This document shows, one piece after another, positions 44,677 through 56,902 of a stretch of 64,000 bases of DNA (positions are counted from its first letter, which is position 1; each line of letters begins with the position of its first letter). Source of the DNA: Centrapalus pauciflorus (Eukaryota; Streptophyta; Magnoliopsida; Asterales; Asteraceae); NCBI GenBank assembly GCA_020465985.1, contig JAANYP010002981.1, positions 27,930 through 91,929 of the forward strand, in the 5' to 3' direction. The notes under the pieces are model-generated. The model made no database searches, had not been told where the DNA came from, and saw nothing but the letters and a program-made list of their open reading frames with translations. The position numbers were made by a program, and so were the translations under genes.

Positions 44677-46530
44677 TATAACACCTTGCCTTTTATTTGC
44701 ATTTTTATTTTTAAGTATTTTGAGCAATTTGCGTAAAATGATGTAATTTCGAGATTTGGTATAAATAGGGGCTGAGAGCTCATTTTCTCATTTTTGCAAG
44801 CCAAATTCCTTTCCAGAGCTCCTCTCTCTAGAATTGAACTTCTCTCTAGCTTTTCTCCCAAACCGACCGGCCAAATCTCGCGTTCTATACGTCATCGGAA
44901 AGAACTCGAAGAGTACTACACGGATCTGCAATTGCATGTGTGATTTGATTCGGATTTGAGGTAAGAAATGTCATTTTCGACTTCTGCATTTTCGGTTTGA
45001 AATACAAAATTCGAGTTTATTGTTTTTAGGCGATTTAAAGCTAATTTCGTATGAATTTTAGCTAGAATATGATAGATAATGTATAATATAACTAAACCGA
45101 GGCTTATTACTTAGATTATTTGTGGATTTGAGGCTTGAAAATGCATGTTTAAAGCTGTAGTTTATGAACAAACTCGAGTATGTATAGAACAGACTCGAAA
45201 TGCCAAGAACAGACTCGAATAGAGCTAGATTCGAGATATGGGTCTCGAATCTATCCTCAGATTCGAATGAGGTTCGAATCTAACCCCTCCCCTGTTCGAG
45301 TCTGGCTTCGAATCTAACCTAGTTCGAGTCTGGCTTCAAGTTTGTTACTCAGATTCGAATCTGACTTCGAATCTGATGCTCAGATTCGAATCTAACCCCT
45401 AAATTTCGAATCTAATTGATAAATTTACGAACAACGCATAAATTAGCAATATAAATAGCAAAATATTTAGCTAGAAGTTATGGCTTATAGATGTTGGAAT
45501 ATTGAGCTACAATATTAATTTAGCACATGTTCTGTAAATATTGAACTTCAGATATTATACATAAGCTGTTTAGCCCAGCTGCAAGTCAAAGCCAGTGCCA
45601 GTCTATATTGAGCCTAGATAAGCAAGTGCAAGCGTTATAAAGCAATTTAAAGCGTAAATAAGCCCGAGCAAGCATTTCAGAATATTTCAAAGCATTTTCA
45701 GTACTGTGAGTAACAGTTATTCTTGTTTACATGTTTTATAAGAAATTGAGACATAAATTGCTTCTATGTGACTTCTTTGGAATTCAATAGACTTTTGTGA
45801 GTGAAGGCGAACACTGTGGTACAGGTGATGCCCAGCTTAGCCGGATCTTACATTTGATCTATTAATATGCATATTTATCTGCTATCTGTTTATTTTTCTG
45901 CATACTATACAGCAAGCCTTGTTTTAGCGTTTCTTTGTGCATCTCATAAGCATTATATTTAGCGAGCAAGCAATTCTGATGTTCACCACTATCCCTTGAG
46001 CATTATGCGGGTAGCTAGCCCCGCATTACAGATTGATCATCTGTCAGCGGTAAACCCATAGTGGTGGCATCTCCGTTCTGCGTGAAATGTCTCAATTGTG
46101 CATCGTTCTTTCTGGGTATTAAAGCAAATGAGCAAGCAAGCAAGCAAGCAAGCAAGCATAACAGCCTTTATAGGCATTTTCGCCTCATATTTTACATGCA
46201 TTCTTGAATATCTGTTTACTCACTAAGCTTTAGCTTACAGTTGCTACTTACAATTTTTACAGGAAAAGGTAAAGAACAAGCTGGACCTTCTGCTTAGGTC
46301 TATTATCTGATCTGCCCAGAGGACTTAGCTCATTTTCAGCTTGTGGTATAGCTTATGATGCCTTGGGTTTTGGGTAGCTGCTTTTATTTATGTTATGATG
46401 TTTTTAGCAACTTAGTACTGTAACCTTGAAGCATGTGTAGTGCAAGACTTATTGTAATGTTTTATTTAGCTTTATGCATTTATTGTTATTCCTGGGATAA
46501 GCAAGCGTGTTTTGAAGCAAGGATGTGACA
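44677..46530 (+). repeat. F 3' LTR (1854 bp)
   Basis: Begins TATAACACC after CTCATAC and ends GTGACA before the GACAT duplication. Near-identical to 37843-39690. The sequence before it (GTGGTGGGCTC) is the polypurine region and is poorly purine-pure. Confidence 0.95.
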
Positions 46531-46535
46531 GACAT

Positions 46536-49500
46536 GAGCGAAGACTGCACTGTACCGCTCATTCTGGGTAGACCTTTCCTAGCTACATCCCGTGCTATCA
46601 TTGATGTATTTGATAAGAAGCTTACGCTTCGGGTCGGGAATGAGCAAGTTAGTTTTGATGTTGATAAGGCAATGCAAAGGCCTAATGACACAGCCGAGTC
46701 CATCTGTTTTGTTAAGTCTTCACACTTCTCTGATAGAGAGCATTATCCAGAAGATAATGAGAAGTTGTTGAAGTCATTGATGTCGGGACATGAGACGTCT
46801 ACATCACCGGATGTAGACGATTGTAATTCTGATGATGATCTATCCTCGTATCCGATTTCTTTAGACTCTGATTTCGTTGTCCACTCTGACGATGCCGTTG
46901 ATCTGTGTGCCGTTGATACATCTCCGCCTACTGAGGAGGTTATACCTATGGATCGTGAGGAGTCAGTCACATCTAAGTTGTCCATTGAAGATCCGCCGAC
47001 TCTCGAACTTAAGGAGCTGCCATCTCATCTTGAGTACGCCTATTTAGAGGGGCAATCTCAGTTGCCTGTTATTATTGCTAAGGATCTTTCTAATGAAGAG
47101 AAGGCACAACTCTTGAGAGTTCTGAAAGAGCATAAGCGGGCTATTGCATGGAAGATTACCGACATACGAGGTATTAGCCCTGCTTATTGCACCCACAAGA
47201 TTTTGATGGAAGAGGACATCAAGCCTGTTATTCAATCCCAAAGGAGAGTCAACCCGAAGATTCACGATGTAATTAAGAAAGAAGTACTGAAGCTTCTTGA
47301 TGCCGGGTTGATATATCCTATTTCTGACTCCCCGTGGGTAAGTCCTGTGGATGTAGTCTTTAAAAAGGGGGGTATGACTGTCATTCAGAATGATAAGAAC
47401 GAGCTAATTCCTTCAAGGACAGTCACGGGTTGGCGAGTTTGCATAGACTACCGCAAACTCAATGGTGCAACTCGTAAGGATCACTTCCCTTTGCCCTTTA
47501 TCGATCAGATGCTTGAGCGACTATTTGGAAACGAGTTTTATTAATTCCTGGATGGTTTCTCAGGATACTTTCATATGCCGATCAGCCCACAAGATCAGGA
47601 CAAGACTACATTCACATGCCCTTATGGGACGTTCGCATATAGGCGCATGCCTTTTGGTTTGTGCAATGCTCCTGCGACATTTCAGCGGTGTATGGTAGCC
47701 ATCTTCCATGATATGATCGAGAAGTGTGTTGAGGTCTTCATGGATGATTTCTCTGTGTTTGGTAACTCTTTCTCGGACTGCCTGACTAACTTGGAGAAGA
47801 TGCTAACCCGATGTGAGGAGACCAATCTGGTCCTTAATTGGGAGAAGTGTCATTTCATGGTCCGAGAGGGTATAGTGTTAGGACACAAGATCTCGAATAT
47901 GGGAATTGAGGTAGATAGGGCTAAGGTTGAGACTATATCTAAGCTACCTCCTCCCACGTCTGTTAAGTCAGTTCGTAGCTTTCTAGGGCACGCCGGTTTT
48001 TACCGGCGATTGATTAAAGACTCCTCACTCATTGCTCGCCCTATGACTAAGCTCCTTGAGAAGGATGCAACATTTGTCTTCGATGATGAATGTTTGCAGT
48101 CCTTTAACACATTGAAAGAGAAGCTAACTACTGCCCCTATCATGGTGGCACCCGACTGGGAGTCGTCATTTGAGTTGATGTGTGATGCGAGAGATTTTGC
48201 TATTGGGGCAGTGTTAGGTCAACGTCGGAATAAACGGTTCCACGCCATATACTTTGCGAGTAAGACTCTTACAGACCCTCAGCGTAACTACACTACGACA
48301 GAGAAAGAGCTTCTTGCTGTGGTTTATGCGTTCGAGAAGTTTCAATCATACTTGGTTCTCTCGAAAACGGTGGTCTATACTGATCATGCAGCTCTGAGAT
48401 ACTTGTTTCAGAAGCAAGACGCAAAACCACGTTTGATTCGATGGATTCTTCTTCTCCAGGAGTTTGATATCGAGATCAAAGACAAAAAAGGGGCTAAGAA
48501 TATGGCGGCAGATCATTTGAGCCGATTAGAAAATTCAGACTTGCCTCCTTTGAATGAGTCTGAATTCAAAGAGAAATTCCCCGATGAGTCCTTATGTGCA
48601 GTTCAGGCAACAAATGACTGCCCGTGGTTTGCTGACTACGCAAACTATTTGGCCAGTAACGTTTTGGTTAAAGGATTAACTCATCAACAAAAGAAGAAGT
48701 TCTTACGAGATGTTAAGAACTACTTCTGGGATGACCCGTATCTATTTCGGGTATGTGCCGACCAGATCATTCGCCGGTGTGTGTTTGGCGACGAGGCTTT
48801 CCAAATCTTGTGTGAGTGTCACCTAGGTCCTACAGGTGGTCATCACGGGGCCAATGCCACCGCCAAGAAAGTGTTTGATGCTGGTTTCTTCTGGCCTACT
48901 ATATTCAAAGATGCCCAAGATCTGGTTAAGAAATGTGATGCATGTCAGCGTCAAGGAAACATCTCAAATCGAAATGAGATGCCTCTGCACACCTTTCAGG
49001 TGTGTGAGATCTTTGACGTTTGGGGCATCGACTTTATGGGCCCCTTTCCTTCCTCTCGTGGTCATAAATACATCCTAGTTGCTGTCGACTATGTTTCTAA
49101 ATGGGTTGAAGCACAAGCTTTACCCACCAACGATGCTAGGGTTGTATGTTCATTCCTTAAAAAGCTTTTCACTCGATTCGGTTCACTGAGAGCTATCATT
49201 AGTGATCGGGGTACTCATTTCTGTAATGCTCAGTTCGATAAGATTCTACAGCGGTATGGTGTCACTCACCGGCTAGCTACAGCCTACCATCTGCAAACCA
49301 ATGGACAAGCTGAGGTTACAAATCGGGGTTTAAAGAGGAATCTTGAGAGGACTGTAGGAGAGCATAGGAAGGGATGGTCAGATAAGTTAGATGATGCGCT
49401 TTGGGCATTCCGCACTGCTTATAAGACTCCTATAGGTTGCACCCCTTATAGGATGGTATATGGCAAAGCGTGTCATCTACCGTTGGAATTAGAACATAAG

Positions 49501-49908
49501 GCTTACTGGGCACTTAAATGGTCAAACTTTGATTTGTTGTCTGCAGGTAATCACAGGAAACTTCAGTTGAACGAGCTTGACGAGTTGAGAGATCAGGCAT
49601 ATGAGAGTTCCCGGATTTACAAGGAGAAGACCAAGAAGAGGCACGATGCGCAGATTCAGCCTAAGGTTTTTAAGGCCGGTGATCAGGTTCTGCTTTATAA
49701 TTCATGCCTAAGGCTGTTCCCAGGTAAGCTTATCTCTCGTTGGACCGGCCCGTTTACTGTTGCCGAGGTATTCCCATATGGGACAGTTGAGTTAGTTGGA
49801 GTTGATGGCAACTTTAAGGTAAATGGGCATCGGTTGAAGCTATATCACAATCCAGCTGAATTGAATGTTTGTGAGGCCGATCTTCGATTGGCCGACTTAT
49901 CAGCTTAA
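46536..49908 (+). pseudogene. pol: E pol: end of protease, RT, RNase H, integrase (one TAA)
   Basis: Resumes the protease at LILGRPFLATSRAIID, in frame with 37842. RT: GWRVCIDYRKLNGATRKDHFPLPF; a TAA at 47542 stands where related elements have a Cys or similar residue before FLDGFSGY; then VFMDDFSVFG. RNase H: CDARDFAIGAVLGQ (the usual Ser after Asp-Ala is Arg) and AADHLSRLE. Integrase: HHGANATAKKVF and CDACQRQGN zinc residues, WGIDFMGPFP, ISDRGTHF and TNGQAEVTNR. Total gag-pol would be about 1924 codons without F and the stops. No chromodomain, as expected for Athila. Confidence 0.92.
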
Positions 49909-51048
49909 TTATCTGTGGAGAGTCTTGCTTGAGACTCATTCATAACTCAAGCCACTCTTGTATATTGGTGTGACTTCTTATTTCCGTCATTTGCATGTTT
50001 TTAGAGTGTTTATTTGTGTGAATTTTTCTAATTTATCTAGTGTGCTTTCTCATAATGCTTTTTATAGTTCATTGCTTATTTTGATTTCATTTTCACTGCA
50101 TGTTTCATGTTTGAGCCCATAGGTTTCGAGTCAAGTGTAGGGTAGGATGCTATCTTTAATTCTGAGTTTGACTTTTTATAAGTCAACAACTTTGAAATTT
50201 TTTAACCCTTCATGGTATCTATAATTGTAGTTTGTGTATGCAATTTTCAGCATCTCATTTATGTTTCTCCATTCCTTCATATACCTTGCTTCGTCCACAC
50301 TTGAGGTTTGATTATTGCTTTAATTTCATTGCATTCGTTTCAACAGTTTGACTCTAAAAGTCAACTTGGTCATGTTTAGTTGGTTCCTGTGTTCTGTTTT
50401 AATTGTTTTAATCATCTGCATAATTCTTGAGTTTCAAGCATATAAGTGTGGGGTGAGGTGTGTGATGCATAGTAGAGGTAATTGCATAGTCTGTTTCTTG
50501 TTTTGGTTCCTCTTTCATATTGTGTTTCCTTTTGAGTCCATAAGTTTGGGAGTTAAGTGTGGGATGGGTCATTGTCTTCATTGCTGAGTTTGACTTTTTA
50601 TGAGTCAACTACTTTGAATTTGCATACTCTTTTGTGGTTTCGATATTAGTAGTTTGTGTGTGTCGTTTTCAGCACCTCATTGACGTTTTTTTTCCATAGC
50701 TTCATATCTCATGCCACGCTGTAACTTGAGCCTTGATTATTGCTTATGTTGCTTGATTTTAATTTCATCTGTTTGACTTTTAAAGTCAACTGCTTCATCC
50801 TTTGGTTCTTGTTACTCGATTTTGGTGTGTTTGGAAGCTCAAAGTCCTGTATTCGATTCTTGGGGTTTTAAGTGTCTTGTCTAAGATATTCTTAACTTGA
50901 AGTGTGGGGTAGAGTGTACCATAGGGAATGATATCCTTCATTTATAAGTAGACGTATAAGGGTTTTTAAATTTTGCTGATTGGGTTAATGATACTTTGGG
51001 GAACTGATTTGCACTCTTATTGCCTTGCTGTTGCTACCTGCTTTAACT
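49909..51048 (+). other. E post-pol spacer with a 421-bp tandem duplication (no gene seen)
   Basis: Two units (about 50105-50526 and 50527-50945) align along their length. Each starts with a TTTGAG(C/T)CCATA...AAGTGTRGGRT polypurine-like element and carries two inverted TTGAC pairs. I see no coding sequence. Confidence 0.7.
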
Positions 51049-51424
51049 TCCACGCAACCGCGTAAGTGCATCCACGCACCCGCGTGCGAGCCCACTCCCA
51101 CGCACCCCTTTTGATCCCACACACCTGCATCTGTTCCCACACCCCCCTTCCTGAGAACAATCCCACGCAGGGGCGTAGTACCCCTGAAACATACCCACGC
51201 AGCCGCGCACATACCCCCTTCTCCTACGCAGGGGCGTACACTTCCCACGCAGGGGCGTAGTACCCCTGAAACATACCCACGCACCCGCCTACAAACACCC
51301 ACGAATCACCAGCCTACGTAGGGGCGCAGCAAACTGCACGCAGCGGCGTGACCTAGGCCACGCAGGAGCGTAAACGAGCCCAAATCCACGCGGGGGCGTG
51401 ACTTACTCCACGCAGGTGCGTAGG
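51049..51424 (+). repeat. CACGC-N4-GCGTR array upstream of the E post-pol ORF
   Basis: About thirteen units with conserved arms CACGC and GCGTA/G and variable 4-nt centres (AACC, ACCC, AGGG, AGCG, AGGA, GGGG, AGGT). The same word is arrayed upstream of the LTR's TATA-like site. Here the array ends ten bases before a TATAAAATA. Confidence 0.85.
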
Positions 51425-51433
51425 CTGGGGTTT

Positions 51434-51597
51434 TATAAAATAACAAAGCAGGCGCCATTTTTCAGAATACGCACCCTCGTTTTTTTTCTCCTCCCACGCA
51501 CTTACGCTGCACACACACGCTTCCTCTCTCTCAATCTCGAGTTCATTCATTTTCAGCCATCATCTTCTAAAGTGTTGCTTCGATTTCTCCATAACAG
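51434..51597 (+). promoter_or_regulatory. Possible internal promoter, leader and 3' splice site for the E post-pol ORF
   Basis: TATAAAATA (51434-51442), then a CT-rich leader, then CGATTTCTCCATAACAG ending at 51597, three bases before ATG 51601. The TATA box with leader suggests independent transcription; the AG suggests an alternative spliced env-type mRNA. The two are not exclusive. Confidence 0.4.
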
Positions 51598-51600
51598 ATC

Positions 51601-53100
51601 ATGCGAGGCAACAGGCCGCGACGTATCCCGTCACCTCCCTCCTCTCCTTTACTAGAGGATGACCCTGAGGCCGTGGCAGGCCCTCCTGATCTTGATCAGT
51701 GGTTGGTTTTCGCCAGAGACGACGACATTAGAGAGTTTGCCAAATTACTCGGAAAGAGTTTTGCCTCGACGACTTCAATAAGCTGGGCCGACATGACCAC
51801 AATTGGCATCACTGATCGCCTGCGGCACATTATGCAGCATGGTCCTACAGATTTGGACCACCCTCCAGCCTTTGAGCGACTTCTTTCTATTCGAGAGCCT
51901 GTATATCGATAGCTATGTCTAGAATTTTTAGCCACAGTAGTTTTTGAGGGGGCTATCACTGATTACGATGACACTAGCATGATAGGCTTCAGGCTAGGAG
52001 GGGTGGAGAGGGAGTTTTCACTGCGTCAGTTTGCTACGGTTATGGGAATATACACAGCAGAGGAGGCTTCTGCACCTATGTTTGAGGCTGCTGTTCGCGA
52101 CGCCCCTACAGGCTTCGATCATTTATCTTTTTGGGCAGAGTTTGCAACGGGTAGATACTCCAACTCAGCTAAAGGCACATCATTCCGAGACCCGCTACAT
52201 AGGCTATTTTGGAGGATTTTGGCAGAGACCTTATGTGGAAGGGGAGTAGGTGCAGGCAGTGTCTCGATCAAGGATTTGGAGAGCATGCACTTATTTTTTA
52301 GAGAGGAGTGGCCTGTTCAGGTTGCCTATCGTTTAGCCTGCTTCCTCCGCAATTGTTCAGGCGTTCGTTCGAGTAGTGCCATCACTGGTGGAGCCTATAT
52401 CACACATTTAGCTCGCCGGTTGGGCATTTTGACTCCAGATATTGAGGGCCGCCTTACGAGAGTGCTGGAGCATGGTGTTATACAGATTCAGTTGCAGACT
52501 CTCCGCAACATGGGCATCGTAGTTCGCAGGCACAACCCCCTCGTCATTCCCCAGCCTCAGCCCAGAGCCCAGCCTGACCCACCCCCATTCCATGTTCCCC
52601 GCCCTGATATCCCTGAGCCTTCGCATGCATCCACCTCCGCCCACTTTCCATCGACCCCTCCAACCCTACATTTTGGAGTCCTACCTACAGATCCAGTAGC
52701 CCATTATGCAGCCCTTATGGCCCTCCTTCACACGTATCGGGCCACCGATTCACTACTGGCAGCTGCTGGATTGCCATCGTTACCACCCCTACCTTAATCC
52801 CTTGTCCCCACCCCTGCTGCTCCCTCTGTGGACCCGACACCGACTGATACTCATGTGGGTCAAGAGCAGCAGCCACCGCCATCCCCACACCAGTCACCTC
52901 ACTCATCACCACCGCCTACACCACGTCATCATTCACCTACTTCCGCTGATATGGGCTTATCTGCGTCTACTTTTGTCTCCTCTCCTGCGGTCTCTGATGC
53001 TAGGCCTCCTGTGCGCCATTTGGATGCCTCCCGTATCGACAGGCCGAGAGCTTCTACTATCACGCATATGTATTCTCGTCGTCGTGTCAGGCGTTCCTAG
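51601..53100 (+). pseudogene. E post-pol ORF (ATHILA ORF-1-like, env position), two stops
   Basis: ATG 51601, one frame of about 500 codons to TAG 53098. TAG at 51910 and TAA at 52795 interrupt it; both fit Gln codons (CAG, CAA) with C to T changes. The N-terminal half has FRLGGVEREFSLRQFATVMGIYT, then FRDPLHRLFWRILAETLCGRG and EEWPVQVAYRLACFL, which resemble the post-pol protein of Athila elements. The C-terminal third is Pro/His/Ser-rich and ends in a basic SRRRVRRS. I see no signal peptide. The function is unknown. Confidence 0.75.
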
Positions 53101-54914
53101 CCGTAGTGATCTAATGGGTGTTCAGGATGTTTATTTTATTTTCTTTTGGGTTTTACTTTATCATCTGTATCTAATTGTTTACTTTATTATTTGATGTACA
53201 GTTATTTAGCTTATTGTTACTTTATCATTACTGATATCTGGTTGTTCATTATGCTTGCTTTTGATTAAGGGTGGACACTTGTAGAGATGCTTGCTGGCAG
53301 TAAGTTCAGCTTCATCGTTTAGAGCTGCCTAAGTGCTTTTTTCATTGTCAGGGGAGTTTCTCTCGTTCCAATTTACTCTTGCCTGTTCGATTTGCATGGT
53401 TTATGGCAGTGAGGACACTGTTAGATTTAAGTGTGGGGTGGGGGTATAAAAACGTTGATTTTGAGATTTGCATGTACTTAAGTCGCAACATTTTTGTCAA
53501 AAACTGGGCTGATTTTCAAAATTTATTCTCTATTTTTGGCATGTTGGACTCTTTTGCAGTATTGTTCTATTTTTTATGCATGCGAAGCTGAGCAAGTGAT
53601 TTTAAGATTATTTTGTGGTAACAGGATGTTTGATGTGCATGTCACGCTTCTTGACTGAAATTGCATGATTAAGCACAAATAACCCTGTATATTCGTTTCG
53701 TGAGAATTTGAGCCCATCTAGCATTCATATTTAATGCTCATTATTCTTTCGGTGTGAATTTGTCGGTGTTAATTGGATTAAGGTAGAACTTGTTTGTCAA
53801 ATGCATGCCAAGATCACATCGTTTGAGAATCTAGCACTTATATAAAGGCACAGTTGGGATACCCTTTTTCCCCAATGACACTCTTACCTGCATTATTTCC
53901 CATAGTCTCCCCGTTTGAGCCTGAGCCTTTCATTTCGGTGACAACCCACATTATCAGCCAAATAATCCTTTTGTCTATCGTTTGACCGGAATTGGGATCG
54001 TGATTTAGTAGCAAGCTATAGGGATTTATCTGGGATCATTCATTTGTTAGTTAGTCCGCTATGAGCCTTGACGATTATGCATTGTTTTGATAGTAGTCGA
54101 GTCATATGTAATTCCATGCTTTTGTGTTCTTCCTGACTCTTCTAGTGTTGTACCGCGACAATGCTAGTATGGTTAAGAGAGTTCTTTTTTGGTACAGAAT
54201 GGACATAGTCGGTGCTTGAAAATTTAGCGCTATAAAAAAAGAGAAAAAGAAAAAGAAAAAGAAAAGAAAAGAAAAGAAAAAGAGAAGAGAAAAGAGAAGA
54301 GAAGGTATTGGAATAAGAAAGAAAAAAAACAAAAAAAAAATTTGTCTTTCTGAGTTGTTATTAGATGTGAAAATCAAGCCAGTTTGCTTGGGAAATCCTC
54401 TCAGTGATTTATTTGGTCCATTGTTGGTTGTTAGCTTCTATTGCTTGCTGCTTGATCTTGGATCCCATTCTTTTAGCCCACTTTGGCCATATAGTTCCCA
54501 TGTCCTTAGCCTAGCCTCGTTACAGCCCATTAAGACCTTTATGTGCTTTATTTTCAAACACTGAGTGATGGCGGTGTGATTTACTCTCAAGCATATGCTC
54601 ACATTCTTTTAACATGTCTGGCATTGAGCGAAATTTGTGAAAACACACGAGCCTATACACTTGAGTGATGAGTGAAAGTTGTGAGGTGCTGAGTCATGTG
54701 ATTAGGTGGGAAGTTGTTGACATTATCATTCTATTCTTTTTGCATCCTGTGGTCTCATTGTTTCTTGCCTTGGCTTCAAATTCATAGGTTATGGATCTTT
54801 AATGCTTCAGAGTCTATATGTTTCTAGAGAGTTTGTTTTGAGTTGAGGCATTGGTTAAAGATATTTATGTTGCAGTTTGCTTGGGGACAAGCAAAGCTCA
54901 AGTGTGGGGTATTT
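53101..54914 (+). other. E 3' spacer with polypurine-like copies and purine run (no gene seen)
   Basis: Non-coding DNA between the post-pol ORF and the 3' LTR. Contains TTTAAGTGTGGGGTGGGGG (53427-53445), a 72-nt pure purine run (54234-54305), and the functional polypurine region TCAAGTGTGGGGTATTT (54898-54914) directly before the LTR. Confidence 0.75.
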
Positions 54915-56902
54915 TGATATGTGCAAAATTATACATGTTTTTGATATCATTTTGCCTCCAATTTATGTGGTTTTCAGACCGAAACGCGTGAAAAAGATAC
55001 TGATTTCATTAATATGTTTGGTTCGTAGGTCAGAAGGCATTAAATCAACATGGGAACGGAGATCAAAGCTAAAATGACGAGATTTTATGATCAAGCCATC
55101 TCCCATGATCGAAAGCAAAGATTTGACGAAAAGTGACTCTACACGCCCGCGTAAGACTCTCCACGCACCTGTGTGGCCAAGTCCAGTTGAGCATCCACGC
55201 ACCCGCGTAGAACATCCCACGCGCCCGCGTGCCCATTTTCAGTCAAAGCAAGCCACGCACCCGCATAGCTTACCCACGCAGGGGCGTAGGCTAGGTTAAG
55301 TCCACGCGCCCGCGTGACTTTCCTCTACGCGCCCGCGTGCCGGGCCCAGCCCATCAGAATTCGTTTTTAAATCCCTAGCTTGCGGCAGTAGCAATCAGAG
55401 TCGTTTGGAGGCGATTTTCAGACATATGTTGGCGAATTTCTTCTCGATTTTCAGTAGTTATACATAGTTAATCATAGTTGTAGCCAAAAGTTTAATTCTT
55501 CTTCGATTTTACGAGCATTCGGGGCGATTCCAGCGTCGATTCGTGCGATTCAGACACGATTTTGGTGAATTTCAGAGCTTTCTTTCATCTTCCACGAATT
55601 TTAATCATAGTTTAGCTAAAGTTTTCGAATTTCTTGGATTAGAAGCATTCGGTTCGAGTTTTGGATTCAAATTCTTTATTGTAGCAGCGCGATTTGGTAC
55701 ATTCGTTCCTTTAACTTTCTGATTTTATAATGGTCTTTATTAATTTGAGTTTAATTTTGGGTTTTAGCATGATTAGTGAGTAGTTTTCTTGTTCACCCGC
55801 TTGGGATGATGGATTCTATGTATTAATTGGTAAATTATTGGATTGATTGATGGATTTTGGTTTATATTTGTTGGATTCTTGATTATTTCATATTTTCTTG
55901 TTAAAAATCAGATTTTTATTAATCTTTTAGCATTGTTTTGCGATAATAAAGTGTTAATTAAATCTGCGTTTTAAAAAGAAAGAGGCTTTGAATGAAAAAT
56001 TAATAGTCAATTATCTCTTCTAGGCATTGTGTTGCGATAATGATTTGATAGTTGATTGTTAATCTAGAATCTTATGTGTTTGTTGGTTCTTATGCATTGT
56101 GTTGCGATAATAGGATTGGCAAATCATAAAGTTTGATTTTTAAAGTGACAAAGTCAATTTGTTGGAATTCGGTGTTAATCGATTATCTTTATGCATTGTG
56201 TTGCGATTATAAGATTAATTGGTTAATATTGGAGTTTGACGAGCTGCTTTGTTTCCATCACGTGGTTATCAAGATTAAATATTTTAACTTGAAATAATTA
56301 AATAATCGGTAAATTAAACCAAAATCCGGGCTTAATTTAATTTAAAATTGGTTATCAACCAATTTGTCTTTAGTCAATCAATTCAATCCATCGCCAGTTA
56401 ATTATAGTTTTCTAATTCCAAGTGGGTGACACTTTCGTAATATAAGAGTTTGGTAAAATTTATCATCGTTCTTTACTTGCTTAAGTTAGTTTGATTTGAT
56501 TTTTCTTTAATTAGTTTGGTTCGTATACTTTAGTTATCGTTACTTGCTTGCTTTAGTTGTTTAGTTTAATTCTTGTTTGCTAAAATTAGTTTTTATTTTA
56601 ATCTGAAAAATCCAAAAATATTAGTTTAACTTTTTTGTGTTACTTAGTTTGCTATAGTTATTCTGTTAGTTAATTTTAATTATTGTCTTTAGTTGATAAC
56701 TTCCTCAAAACGTCAAAAATAGCTAAATATTGGTTTAGGTTGTAGTATTTGAGTCTCCAATCTTTATTCCGTTCCCTGAGTTCGATAAATCCTGAGTGAT
56801 TCTTAAAGCTATATTGCACACGATTGGTACACTGCGAGTTGTGTAATTTATACTTTGGGTTCATTTAGATATTAAAACCTGAGGTGTGTTTTGCACGCGT
56901 CA
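54915..56902 (+). repeat. E 3' LTR (1988 bp)
   Basis: Starts TGATATGTGC and ends CGCGTCA before the TTGAT duplication. It carries the same arrays as the 5' LTR, with roughly 1-2% differences by eye. Confidence 0.94.

Larger units (their letters stand above)
37843..46530 (+). mobile_element. Element F: Ty3/gypsy (chromovirus, Tekay-like), apparently intact
   Basis: 8688 bp, bounded by the duplication GACAT (37838-37842 and 46531-46535). The LTR ends are TATAAC...GTGACA, so the first dinucleotide is TA, not TG. Both coding exons are open and all catalytic motifs are present. The two LTRs differ at only about a dozen sites by eye, plus a repeat-unit change. F is the youngest layer, and E's protease reads straight through once it is set aside. 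Confidence 0.95.
33309..56902 (+). mobile_element. Element E: Ty3/gypsy, Athila-like, with env-position ORF
   Basis: Bounded by the 5-bp duplication TTGAT (33304-33308 and 56903-56907). LTR ends are TGATATGTGC...CGCGTCA. The Athila assignment rests on the TGGCGCCGTTGCCGGGG primer-binding site, a DLGAS protease, a CX2CX3HX4C knuckle, FMDD in RT and a post-pol ORF like the ATHILA ORF-1 family. F splits its protease at 37842. Coding is broken only by single-base stops, with no frameshift seen, so E is fairly young. Confidence 0.93.
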
